DNA from: Hyperoplus lanceolatus
Lineage: Eukaryota; Chordata; Actinopteri; Uranoscopiformes; Ammodytidae
Length of the DNA stretch: 64,000 nucleotides
NCBI GenBank assembly: GCA_026929865.2
Contig: CM049398.1
Location: 20,435,501 to 20,499,500 of the forward strand
Direction of reading: 5' to 3'
Part shown: positions 32,255 through 42,933 of the stretch, piece by piece
Layout of the letters: each line of letters starts with the position of its first letter
Position numbering within the stretch: position 1 is the stretch's first letter
Notes under the pieces: generated by a model
Told to the model about the DNA's origin: nothing
The model's input: the letters and a program-made list of their open reading frames with translations, nothing else
The model's database searches: none
Translations under genes and position numbers: made by a program

Positions 32255-32821
32255 GTCTATGGCAGGGGTATTCAACTAAAATTCGAATAGGTCCAGTTAG
32301 AGAAAATGTCCTCAAGCAAAGGTCCGGAACATCATAATGTCTAACTTGCGTTATGATTCAGTGTGATATATAGTGAAGTAGCCTAGTAGTTGTATCAACG
32401 TCTGCAAGTAATCAACAACTGACTGTCAGATCAATATAGAAAGAACAATTCAAAAACATTTCGACAATATTTATTCTTACTTTTAAACAATTATACAGAT
32501 ATATAATACTGAAAACACATGTATTATTTAGGGAGGTTCAACTGACTCAACTGAAACTAATCTTCATAGAAAAGAAGGGCTGCATTTAAAAATAAAATGG
32601 TGAAAATAAATATAATAATAATCTTCAAATAAAGATAAAATATATAATTTGTTTTTGAAAAATAAAATATAGCAGCAACTTGAGTGTCCCCTTTTTCTTT
32701 GTGAATGTATTAACAGTTTCAACCAATTAAAAAAAAAAAAAATATTTAACACCATTACAATTGAACAGTTTTAGCTTCTCTTTCTTTCCCTCTTTTATCC
32801 CACTCCCCCACGTTCTGTTGT

Positions 32822-34679
32822 TCAGTGAGAGAACTGAGCTCTAGCTTGTCCTGCCAGGAGTTTAAATCTGGGCTGGAAGGATGTCAGGGCCATTCGCATG
32901 CACATGTGCAGGTGCTCATTGGTGAGCCTGGAACGATATTTACTTTAAATTATGTTCATTGCAGAGAATGCTGCCTCGCAGCTGTATGTGGAGCCAAACA
33001 TGGTCAATGTGTACAGGGCTACTTTCCTCAGACCTGGGAAAGCTGTCTCAGGGACCATTTGGAGCCAGAAAGTGGCGGGGTCAGTTATTCCAAACTGCTC
33101 TTTCAGCGCCACATCTGCTTGAAGATCAATCAGTTGCATCTGAAGAGGCCCAGCATTTGCCCACTTGAAGTGCTGTGTGACCTCCTTTGAGAAACCACTG
33201 ACATCAGTGATTAGAAATGGGTTCTGAATGAACAAGGTGAGCTGATGTCTAAAGTGGAAGCTGTCAAAACGTTTGCGGAAGTTTACAATCAGCTTATCGA
33301 CAAAGTCACCAAAAGAATACACATCTCTCTGTCCCTGAACCTGTTCCTGCACTGCTGGGAAGTGTGCACAGTCTCCCTGCAGGTCTACCTTGAACACCTC
33401 AAGTTTCCTCTGGAAGGAGCGGACAGCTGTCATCAGTTCACAAATTGTATTGTCCTTGCCCTGTAGCTTCAAATTAAGCTCATTGAGGTGTGAAGTGATG
33501 TCAACTAAAAAGGCCACGTTATCCATCCTTTTCTCATCTTTTAAAAAGAGAGAAAACTCTTTTGCCTTCTGACTTGGCAGCTCTTCCAAGAAAGCTGCTA
33601 CTTCCCTTCTGATGGACCAAAAGCGCTCTAACACCCTGCCCTTGCTAAGCCATCTCACGTTGTTGTGCAGCAACAGATCATCAGCGTTTGCATCAACTTC
33701 TCTAAGGAATTCCCTGAGCATGCGATGCTGATAGGAAGAGGATGCCCTGAGAAAATTGATCATCTTCATCATAGTATTCATTACTTCAGCATGCTCATCA
33801 GACAGGTTGGAGCACAGGATAGATTGATGTATGATGCAGTGATAAGAGATGAGCTCAGGATTATCCTCTTTCATTCTTGCCACAGCTCCTTTCTCTCTCC
33901 CTATCATGGCAGGGGCTCCATCTGTGGTGATTGAAACCACTTGTTTTGGCTCTATTCCTCGCTTTGTTAATAACTCCTTAATGGCCAGGTAGATGTCCTC
34001 TCCTCTTGTACTGGTCTTAAGGGGAGTTACACCTAACACGTCTTCACAGAACTCTTTTTTGTCTTGGTTGAAGAACCTAACATAAATTAACAGCTGAGCA
34101 TTGTCAGACACATCAGTTGACTCATCCACAGCTAAGCCTACACATGGTACCTTTTGAATGGCTTCATCCAGCTGGGCTAGCACATCCTGGGTTAACATTT
34201 CACTTTTCTTTGTGGCTGATGATGCTGACATGGGTATTTGTTTTATTTTGTCACAAAGCTCCCTCAAATAAGGTTTCTGCTACTGCACTCATGCACTCCT
34301 TGACAACCCCTCCATCAGTAAATGGCTTCTTGTGTTGCCCCAAAATCCAAGTGACTCTGAGGGAACATTCATTAGCACGTTGTTGGGCAGTGAATGAATG
34401 GGTCAGGATCCGGGTGGATTTTTCATATTGGGCTCTGAGACTGCTTATTTTCTGTGACCTCAGTTCAGATTTGGGTGGGTATGTTTGGTCAAACACTTTG
34501 TGCTTTGTCTCACAGTGGCGTTTCACGTTGCCACTTTTAATGAGTGCCACGGTCTCTGAGCATATGAGACAGACTGGTTTCTTGTTTCCAGTTGGCAGAA
34601 TGAACATGAATGAGTCTGTCCATTCTGGGTTGAAAGCTCTATTTTCGCTGTCCACTTTTCTCTTCTTAGAGAGCGCCAT
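32822..34679 (-). pseudogene. hAT transposase (GTF2IRD2/ZBED-like), one frameshift and one stop
   Basis: The start MALSKKRKV at 34679 follows the CT repeat leader. The N-terminal zinc finger has CLICSETVALIKSGNVKRHC with downstream H. A one-base frameshift near 34260 separates the first 138 codons from the rest. The second part contains VPCVGLAVDESTDVSDNAQ (first catalytic Asp), SITTDGAPAMIG (second) and the C-terminal dimerisation motif YSCEAAFSAMN. An in-frame TAA at 32947-32945 follows NII; coding-quality sequence continues to a natural TGA at 32824-32822. About 618 codons in all, the usual length. The family is also the source of the host GTF2IRD2 C-terminal domain, but terminal repeats and target duplication here show a transposon copy. 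Confidence 0.93.
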
Positions 34680-34719
34680 TTTTTGTTATTTTTGTGTATT
34701 TCTCACTCTTCTCTGCCTT

Positions 34720-35110
34720 CCCTACTCACTCTCCTGTCGCTGTCTCTCTCTCCTGTCGCTGTCTCTCTCTCTCTCCTGTCGCTGTCTCGTGTCTCTCACT
34801 CTCCTCTCGCTGTCTCTCTCTCTCTCGCTGTCTCTCACTCTCCTCTCGCTGTCTCTCTCTCTCCTGTCGCTGTCTCTCACTCTCTCCTGTCGCTGTCTCT
34901 CACTCTCTCCTGTCGCTGTCTCGTGTCTCTCACTCTCCTCTCGCTGTCTCTCTCTCTCTCTCTCCTGTCGCTGTCTCTCACTCTCTCCTGTCGCTGTCTC
35001 TCACTCTCCTCTCGCTGTCTCTCTCTCTCGCTGTCTCTCACTCTCCTGTCGCTGTCTCTCTCTCACTCTCCTCTCGCTGTCTTTCACTCTCCTCGCTTTC
35101 TCTCACTCTT
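34720..35110. repeat. CT-rich minisatellite
   Basis: Degenerate tandem units built on CTCTCCTGTCGCTGTCTCTC and CTCTCGCTGTCTCTCACT, about 20-28 bp each, some 14 units. They generate long Ser/Leu-rich frames in all plus frames, which are artefacts. It sits in the leader of the hAT transposase gene. Confidence 0.95.
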
Positions 35111-35150
35111 ATTGATTAATTCGCTGCAATTCTCGTAATTCTCTCTGTCA

Positions 35151-35187
35151 TTCATTCATTCAATCATTCATTCATTCATTCATTCAT
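35151..35187. repeat. (ATTC)n microsatellite
   Basis: About nine ATTC units with one interruption, inside the hAT element. Confidence 0.9.
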
Positions 35188-35525
35188 CTCTCGCATGATC
35201 GCTCAATGTCTCTTTGTCAGTAAGCCAGCCTGAGCCGGGAATGCACAGATTCGATTGGCGAGAATTCGATTCGAGTAGCAAAAGGCGGGATGGCTTAACT
35301 CGAATGCAATTGGTCAGTGGATTTCCTGATTCGCTAAACCAGCACCGTAAAGTCTAGAAAAGCTGCGCCGGTCAAAATAGAAGCGCTCCGTCAAAATTTA
35401 AAATACTTAAATAATGTATTGACTACAGGTCCGGGTCCGTATAGGACGGCGTCTGGGTCCGGACCCGGACCGCGGTCCGCCTGTTAGTGACCCCCGGTCT
35501 ATGGTATTCCCGAACTATATGACTA

Positions 35526-35552
35526 ACCCTAATATATATAACCCTAAATATA

Positions 35553-35584
<32 letters not shown>

Positions 35585-35590
35585 GGGTTA
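35526..35590. repeat. (TA)n flanked by inverted TAACCCTA motifs
   Basis: A TA run is bracketed by ATATAACCCTAAATAT on the left and ATATAGGGTTACATAT on the right, so the whole can form a cruciform. Confidence 0.7.
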
Positions 35591-36705
35591 CATATATGTG
35601 TGCGGTTATATATACCGTATGTGTGAATTGTAATTAATTTAAAAAGCGAGCTAGCTTAATATACAGTTTATGAGATAGAAGATAGATCACTTACCTTGAA
35701 TTGATCAATTGTTGAATTGAAAGAGAAAAGATGACACCTCGAATCATATTTATATGGTGGTGGCGGGGGGCTGTGATTGGTTCAACCTCCACATCCCCCA
35801 ATCAGATCTTCCTGGTAGACCTGTTGCTGAGGGCCCCGGAGACCTGGTCCAGGGGGTTTCCCACCCCGTGCCGCAGGGGCACAGACCTAGGTCAGACCAC
35901 ACATCTGGAAAAGGTGGACCAGAAGTTCTCTTCTACTGTCCAGCCAATGCTGTACATCTGAGACTTCAGTCCTGTCAACAAACTATCAAGTAATATGGAG
36001 AAGCGCTTGTCTGTGGATATATTGTCATGTAGGCCTTAATGCTGGTCCAGGACCTATTTTCTGAAACGGAAACCTCATTATGATGGAATTTGTGTTGGAG
36101 TCTGGTCCTTCTTCTGAAAAGCCAGTACAGACTATTTCACAATAATAATTACAATAATAATGACAACAATGACAATAGATAATAAAAATAACTTTATGAA
36201 TATAGAACCTTTAAAAAACAGTTTACAACGGGCTTTTGACAGACAAAGCTAGTGCAGGATAACCAGGCACATGCAGAATTAAGACATTTCAGCAGATAGA
36301 AGGGAAGACAGAAACAAAACTAGAAATACAAATTAAGGAATACATTTTTTTGTGTTTTATTATTAAGTATTAATATTCTAAAATAAAAATAAAGTAAATA
36401 GTATGTAATATGAAGATAAAACGACAAGTAAAATAGAAACATTACAAATAAAAACAACCTGTAAAAATCTGATGAAGTTATCTAGAAGAAGACACTTTAG
36501 AAGCATAGATAGTATAGGCCTATAAAAGAAGTTAAACAAATGCATTTGATTCTTAAATAACATAACGGGTACAAATAGAGAGCGCAACATAAGGTGGTTA
36601 ATAAACAAGTCCTAGCATGCCCACTGGAGGGTTTGGTGATGTCGTAAAGTTTATCTTGTGACTGTCAACTGAGGCAGGCTAATAAGCTATCCTTGATCTA
36701 AACCA
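35591..36705. other. giant-element core, no recognised gene
   Basis: The segment 35730-36000 is GC-richer and open in two frames for about 75 codons (for example FSSTVQPMLYI), but neither product is recognised. 36140-36260 is AT-rich and resembles a decayed LINE tail. Not assigned. Confidence 0.3.
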
Positions 36706-36713
36706 GGGGTCAC

Positions 36714-37023
36714 CAACACAGTGCCTGTGGGCACCAGGTAGCCCACAAGGACCATATGAGGCGCCCTCAGGCCTGTTCTAAAAATATAGCATAATAATCT
36801 GTTTCCCACCTTTTTTAAGTCATTGTTGATCATTATTGTGAGAAATCATTAACATGATCAGTGTCTTAGATGAATATCATTAATAATAATATATAACTAA
36901 AGGCAAACAGAGCAAATTTGTTATTTCAGAAGAGTGTATCAAACTGGGTGCCCTTCGTATGACGTAGTACCAGCGTAGTACCCATGAAGTAGCCCTCAGG
37001 TTAAAAAAGGTTGGTGACCCCTG
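36714..37023. mobile_element. hAT MITE
   Basis: Perfect 14-bp termini CAGGGGTCACCAAC / GTTGGTGACCCCTG with the 8-bp duplication ATCTAAAC at 36706-36713 and 37024-37031. 310 bp, no coding capacity. Confidence 0.95.
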
Positions 37024-37301
37024 ATCTAAACTAACTAGTGATGACTGACCGATGCCCATATCTCGGACGCACGCACAGTAAAACAATTAATACAGTATAA
37101 AAAAGCAAAACATACACATTCTTAGAGCAGTACTCACAATGTGCTTATGTAACGGGTGTGCCCGCACTGCTACTGTTAATGAAGGGGCGCACATCCGTTA
37201 ACGGATAAAATGGTCTGCGTTGTGTTCTGGGTGTCATGCACTGGATGTGTGCAAGGAAGGCTGAACCACAAGGAATGCTGGCTGATCACGTTTAATGACA
37301 T

Positions 37302-37422
37302 CTGCACAAGCCAAAGAAAAACGTGTCACTGCATGTAAACGGTCGTAGACAGGGCCACATTCCCTCCTCCACTCAGACAGATAACAGCATTCTGAGCTTA
37401 TACAATAATAATAATAATAATA

Positions 37423-37460
<38 letters not shown>

Positions 37461-37623
37461 CAAAATAACATACTAAATGCAATTTGCTGCATTCACACAA
37501 ACATAAACATGACCAGCATAGATAATATACACAGAATAGATAAAAAAAATTCATACCTGCACAAGCCAAAGAAAAACGTGTCACTGCATGTAACCGGTCG
37601 TATACAGGACCACATTCCCTCCT
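37302..37623 (-). repeat. duplicated exon-like segment
   Basis: 37302-37368 and 37557-37623 are about 95 percent alike by eye. On the minus strand the second copy has intact splice signals: acceptor TTTGATAG and exon 37621-37557 (65 nt) reading RECGPVYDRLHAVTRFSLA, then donor GTATGA. In the first copy the same exon body runs on without a GT donor (GCAG followed by ATGTC). An (AAT)n tract at 37404-37460 lies between. The product is not recognised. It could be a 5' exon of the HECT gene or a remnant of another giant-element gene. Confidence 0.55.
37404..37460. repeat. (AAT)n microsatellite
   Basis: About 19 AAT units with one AGT interruption, between the duplicated exon-like segments. Confidence 0.95.
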
Positions 37624-37860
37624 ATCAAACAAACACACGGGGAAACACTGTAATACTCTGACGCACATGTATACAATACAACTCTCAAGAAGTGCATTTA
37701 CAAAGTGTTAGCTGACTTAATTCCTAACACATTAAATTGCACACTAAACATTTTCATTGTCTAAAAAACCAAAAACTCCGAGTGATATCTTATTGCACTC
37801 CAAATAATATACAGGGAACATTGTGTTGGTTAAACAGTGTGGGCAACACGGTGAAAACAT

Positions 37861-37893
37861 GATGATTATCTAAAGATGCTTTAGATAATCATC
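37861..37893. repeat. perfect 15-bp hairpin
   Basis: GATGATTATCTAAAG, loop ATG, then the exact complement CTTTAGATAATCATC. It lies just downstream of the integrase gene stop on the minus strand. Could be a structured RNA, a protein-binding palindrome or a MITE trace. Confidence 0.85.
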
Positions 37894-37918
37894 TACAAAT
37901 ATTTTAAATTGTAATATA

Positions 37919-38017
37919 CACTCTGCGGCCACTTTATTAGGTACACCTTTATAATTGCTTATAAAAACTAATCTTTAAATCACATGGCAGCAACTGAATG
38001 CATTTAAGCATGTAGAC
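37919..38017. repeat. fragment of a dispersed fish repeat
   Basis: The phrases CGGCCACTTTATTAGGTACA and CACATGGCAGCAACT, then TGCATTTAAGCATGTAGAC, are in the order I know from an abundant fish DNA-transposon-derived repeat. No complete terminus pair is visible. It abuts the last codons of the integrase gene. Confidence 0.5.
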
Positions 38018-38018
38018 T

Positions 38019-40594
38019 CTAAAAAAGATAGGGGATGAGGGGTAGGGGGGATGGTGAGTTGTTTGTCAACAAAGCCTCAGCGAGGCTCAACGCCTCCATG
38101 TAAATGTCGACACCATACACTTCACTTCACTAGTTTTCCGTAGATGTGTCTCTATTGCATCCTGGAGAGAACTTGGATGTGCTGGAATCTCAACCGTATT
38201 CTCTGAATCTGGAGTGGGAAGGGGCCCATTCCAGTCAATGCCAAACATGTGGATGTCCTCCTGCTAACACACAATGTATAGGAGCCAAAAGAAAATAGTT
38301 GTCATTAACAACAGAAACACTGCCAGTGTACCAACATAACAATTATATGAATCCCCAAGGGTGAAACAAAAAAGATAGAATATGGCAATGTATTACATTG
38401 CAGTCATAAGGTTAAAATATGTATAGATTTCTCAATGGTTACAATGTGTGAGAATATATACACACAAAATCAAGTCATGAAGTGATTCAAAGCTGCGTTC
38501 ATGAAATACTAACACAATTGTTTAAAATGTTAAACAAAATTATGATTACATTTACCAGATCAAGATTATCTTGGTCACCCACAACCAGTCCTGCCACCCA
38601 CAGCTGCTGTGGAGACTTGTTGCCACTGGACGATAGTGGGTGTCCATCCCATGCCTGAATGAACATTTGCAGATGAAAGTTCAGCCTTTCCAGCATCACA
38701 TAGTGCAGACAGATGAGGTGGAGATCGCTGTTCGGATCAAGAGCTCCAATATCCTCCAGGTGTCTGAAGGCAGAGTAGTAACTAGCTACCACCACACACC
38801 ATAAGTCACGCCACAAACGTTCAATCCGTTGGTTATGGACAGACTTCCCAGTGATGTGGCTCCCTGAATTAAAAAAAAATAAAATTGGGTTCTTAATATA
38901 AAAATATATTGTCATTTTTTATTTGCTAGAAGGAAAATGTAATTATTGAATTATTTAAATTCAATATATCAGTGATTCTTGAGAAGTGGGACAAAACAGG
39001 GTGCAATGTTGAGAAAATACAAACCCTATGTTTCGGCAAATTAAATCACATGTATGTATCCAACATATACTAAGCTACTACCACCGTGATTAATAGGCTT
39101 AATTGCATATGAATGATTGAAACCTTCTCTGACACACTGTTTTGGATGCCGTGAGAAGATAACAAATATAATATATTTTTGACATAATAATGATACAATT
39201 TAATTTAATGGGATAATTGTGCTCCAGACATTCTATTCTTAATCCCTAATAACATCAACAATTTTAAATATTTTTAGTTTTAAACATACCAGCAGTTACA
39301 TATGGAAGACAGCCTTTTGTCCCGGTTCTCACGAATCACTGATATAGATGTTACTTACCAGGACCACGTTGGGGATGTTCCAACATGTACCTTGCCACTT
39401 CGATATTCTCTCCTTCCCTGTCGCTGCGTACACGCTGAGGCAAACTATGTTTGTGTACAGCCCCAAGAAAACACTGCAGAACAGTTGAAGCCCTGTTGTT
39501 GTTCCTGGCATGGACGTACATTACTTTCCTGCTGAAGCCATCAATCCCTCCATGAATGACTATTCCCCAGATGTACAGTGAGAGGAAAAAAATTAATACA
39601 GAGATGAATGAACCAAAATATTTATTAACTTGAATAACTACTTTCTATACTAAATATCAATCGGACATTTGGGACACTGCATGTAACAATATAAAAATAC
39701 CAATAAGATGGTCAAACTACATGTTCATGTCTTTAGGTGTAGCTAGTGCATCTTACTTCACCAGTTTGTGGTAGCCGTACATATGCCAGAGAGAGAGAGG
39801 AGCAGGAACAGAGTACGGCCGTCTGGGAATGACGTGTAGACTTGTGTGTAGTCCACGCAGCACAACACCAACTGGATCAACAGCACGTATTGCCTCTCGG
39901 ATTCTGTGCTGCTGGACCCTTATATAGATGCGAATGTGTGATACAGCATAGATTAGACGTAACACATAAATGAGAAATACCACAAATAGTGACAGGATCC
40001 TATACCACCACGACCCACAGCATTTACAAAAATACTTTTAAACTGTTTCAGTGCTTACCTGAGACCAAGTGATATAAGATATCCTGTGATTACTTTATTT
40101 CCAGTGTTTGGGCAATTGGCGATGAAGCCTGACACTAGCTGCGTCAATTGTTCATCAGTAATGTCAGTGTAAGTCTGGCGCATCGATAGTCCATACCGTG
40201 TTAGTCTGCGTCTTATTGTGATTATACTTACACCATACAATCTTGCTATTTCAGGCACCTTGAATCTTTGCTCGATGAGAAATAGCAGTTGTTCTTCCGT
40301 GATAAACTCCAATGGCTCGTTATTCACAATTGGCACATGTGTGGTGTTTAATATTTCCAAGGCCGCATACAGTTTGGAAAATATCTCGGATTCGTTCTTC
40401 AGGTTCCCTGCAGCTGCCAATATAGATAGTATGTGAATGATGCTTTGTAGGCGAAAGTAATAATGTTCGAAGTCAAGACCCTCTGACTGAGTAAGTTGTC
40501 CACTTAATGTATTCAACAATTCGGTGATATTCTCCAAAACCTCTTGCGGAATTGCAACTTGGTGACTGCAGAAATAACGACAAATGACAAGCAA
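38019..40594 (-). pseudogene. integrase-type (rve/DDE, IS3EU-like) transposase, five exons, disrupted
   Basis: Exons: 40565 (or ATG 40594)-40059, 39918-39757, about 39568-39359, 38863-38556, 38260-38019. Exon 1 encodes a helical N-terminus and a helix-turn-helix with KVPEIARLYGVSIITIRRRL. Exon 2 ends RPYSVPAPLSLWHMYGYHKL; the family has HIDGNHKL here, so the first catalytic Asp appears replaced by Tyr. Exon 3 has VIHGGIDGFSRKVMYVHA, then a frameshift into LPQRVRSDREGENIEVARYM, holding the second Asp. Exon 4 has SVHNQRIERLWRD with the catalytic Glu and the LEDIGALDP...ALHYV-like helices. Exon 5 has DIHMFGIDWNGPLP, then a further frameshift before VDIYMEALSLAEAL. Splice phases join cleanly for exons 1-2, 3-4 and 4-5. 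Intact enzymes of this fold cut and join the element ends. The loss of one catalytic residue and two frameshifts make it inactive. Confidence 0.87.
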
Positions 40595-40811
40595 ACAATT
40601 AGGCTACTGTACAGATGGACAAATGGCCACATATCACAATAAATAAGGGATAGTCATCAGGGGTGGGGGGCTGATTAAAGTCTAAAGCCTATTTTTCACT
40701 GTAAACCTCCAGGTTTTTTTTAATGACTTCAGTGTAATTCTATAAATTAGAGAAAATCAGGAAACAAAGTGGACTTTGAACAACTCTTACCAAAATTAAT
40801 ATATATATATA

Positions 40812-41929
40812 GGGGAAGGTGGGGTGATTTGTGCAACTTTTTACTCAAAGTGATTTTAAAGTGAGGCCTTGACAGTTATGTCTCCAACTCAAATATGTAC
40901 ATATATTTCAGGATGTTGTGCATCCCTGGCAATAAAAACTTTGGATCTGGAATAAACTGTTTAAGAAATATAGCTTTCGGAAAAAAAGTTGTCTTGACGC
41001 ACAAATCACCTCACTACGTGGGGTGATTTGTGCGTCATTGTGTCACAATGACAAAGTCACCATCATCATCTTTCTGGCCATCTGAACTCTCATCAGTGGT
41101 GTCGTTAAGTGGAATTGAGATGTCACTCTCTTCTGAGCTACTGTAGACAATCACTTTCTTTTGGTGACCAGCGTATACAGCCATGCCACTGGCACAACTC
41201 TCAGAAATGTACTTTGCACTAGTTGCTCCGTGCTTGTGGAACCAACTGCCACCTGACAAATGTGATTCCCCCTACATTTCTGCCTTTAAATCAAGGCTCA
41301 AACCCTTGTAACCCATATGTACACCCTGGTGTTTCCTCCCCATTAACTATCTTACCTCTGCACTACTATCTGTGTTTATGTGGATGTATGGGCTTTACGT
41401 CTTTTATTTTGGTTATTGTTATTGTACCTTCATTGTTTACCTACTGAATGCACTATGTACAGCACTTTGGACAGTGCAAACTGTCATAAATGTGCTTTTA
41501 TAAATACATTTTACTTACTTACTTACTTATAACTCACCCAGGCCCTTGCGCACAAATCACCCCATCCCCAGAATGTTGGATAATAGGCATGATGCAGCAA
41601 TTTAGGGTTGACATTGTGCTAACTATATAGACTCAAAGTGTAGCATACCAAAGCACTAAAACATGTGTCAAATGTTTTCAAACGTGTCTATAATTGTTCA
41701 GACACAATAATCAAAAAACCTTGATCATGGAAATTTTACTTTGAAAGGCAAAACACAGTTTTTTGAGCTTAAATGTGCTTATATCTTATTCCTTGTGTCT
41801 CCCTTCTTTACAGGATGAGTCAAATGGATGGCTCTTCTTAAATATGTGGTCACATTTCCAATTTCTTCCACGGTTTTCTAGAAACAAGGGGTTTTGCAAC
41901 TTCCAAAACGCACAAATCACCCCACCTTC

Positions 41930-41932
<3 letters not shown>
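40812..41932 (-). mobile_element. TA-flanked DNA transposon remnant, copy B, with a LINE tail inserted
   Basis: Termini GGGGAAGGTGGGGTGATTTG and its complement ...CACCTTCCCC, flanked by TA on both sides (40810-40811, 41933-41934). Interior homologous to 3209-4160 in opposite orientation. On the minus strand, 41190-41035 reads KKVIVYSSSEESD and then KDDDGDFVIVTQ, the same exon relic as in copy A but without the expanded Asp run. The LINE fragment at 41195-41535 interrupts it. Confidence 0.75.
41195..41535 (+). mobile_element. 3' end of an L2/CR1-type LINE
   Basis: The frame reads FALVAPCLWNQLPPDKC, then SAFKSRLKPL and stop. This is the standard end of L2/CR1 ORF2 proteins (W-N-x-L-P, then F-K-x-x-L-K). 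It is followed by about 200 bp of 3' UTR with GTACAGCACTTTGGA and a tail of ACTT repeats (41512-41532). Severely 5'-truncated. Confidence 0.8.
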
Positions 41933-41964
<32 letters not shown>

Positions 41965-42454
41965 AATTTAAAACATGCACATATTTAGAATCATTGAAAA
42001 TATATAAAATAAAGCTTGTAGGCTAGTAGCCTATAGATTCAAGATTCAAGATGGTTTTATTGTCATATGCACAACAATTACAGAGCAGTCGCACTGTAAT
42101 TGGGCTCTGTTGGGCTCCTCCAACAGTGCAATAAAGAAAGCGTAAGACTTAAATAATAAAAACAACAACAACAACAATAATAATAATAATAATAATAAGA
42201 AGAATTATGTGTATAAGAGGAATAAATATAAAATGTAAACAGACGTGTTTATCCAGATATAAAGTGGCAAGTTAAAAAGTGTCACTGTGGTGAGCTAAGT
42301 AGCTCAGGAGTTCAGCAGTCTTATTGCCTGTGGGATGAAACTGTCCCTGAGTCTGGTGGTGTGAGACCCTATGCAGCGCTGAGTGTAGAGGTCCTCCATG
42401 GATGGCAGCTCCGTCCTGGTAATGTGCTGGGCAGCTTTCACCACCCTCTGTAAT

Positions 42455-42933
42455 TGTTACGCGCTCCCACCTTTCTGCTCCTCTTGTTCCTCCACACTCT
42501 CTCTCTCCCAGGTGTCCTAAGGCCTGATTGGCGGCAGGTGCTCCTTTGGGGCTTAAAGGGGTGGCTTGTCTCGGTCTCTGACTGATGGCGGACGGCTCGG
42601 CTGGTGACCTGCGGCGTTTTCCTGTTGTTTCTTTAGTGTTATGGTTTAGTTAATGGGGGGCTGCTAGGTGGTGTTATTTTACTTTGATCGTAGTTTTAGA
42701 GGGGCAGGGGTATAGGTTAGTTGGAGGAAGACCTGGGCAATAACGTAGTCCAACTGTGGCTGCCCAAGGCTTCCTCCCTTTTACCCTTTTTCTTTTGCAG
42801 CCTCCGGATTGAGTTGAGTTGTGGGATTGGTTTAATAAATTACCTTATGGTTTAAACGTTGATTCATGGTTTCATTGTGGTTCATTTCATGTTTACTGGC
42901 CGGTTAACAAGCCTGGTATGGCCGGGAGTAACA
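42455..42933 (-). mobile_element. solo LTR (479 bp)
   Basis: Begins TGTTACGCGCTCCC and ends GGGAGTAACA, with the canonical TG...CA ends. The perfect 5-bp duplication GTAAT lies at 42450-42454 and 42934-42938. AATAAA occurs near 42834, so transcription is more likely on the plus strand; I leave orientation open. The internal region has been lost, presumably by recombination between two LTRs. Probably Ty3/gypsy-like, by length and target size only. Confidence 0.88.

Larger units (their letters stand above)
32263..35496 (-). mobile_element. nearly complete hAT (Charlie-like) transposon
   Basis: Termini CAGGGGTATTCAACT at the left and GTTAGTGACCCCCG at the right. The perfect 8-bp duplication GTCTATGG lies at 32255-32262 and 35497-35504. 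It carries one transposase gene on the minus strand. A CT-rich minisatellite (about 34720-35110) lies between the gene start and the right terminus. GGTCCG-rich palindromic sequence lies next to the right terminus (35430-35482) and, more weakly, the left. Confidence 0.95.

Noticed and set aside
34720-35110. Regular repeats suggesting a CRISPR array
   Set aside because: Units are adjacent low-complexity CT repeats without unique spacers, in a eukaryotic hAT element.
34117-35138. Plus-strand frames of up to 332 codons rich in Ser, Leu, Cys
   Set aside because: They are open because of the CT minisatellite and lie antisense to a well-supported hAT transposase.
37234-37668. 144-codon minus frame with a poly-Tyr run as one protein
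   Set aside because: The Tyr run is the (AAT)n tract; only the two exon-like ends are of interest.
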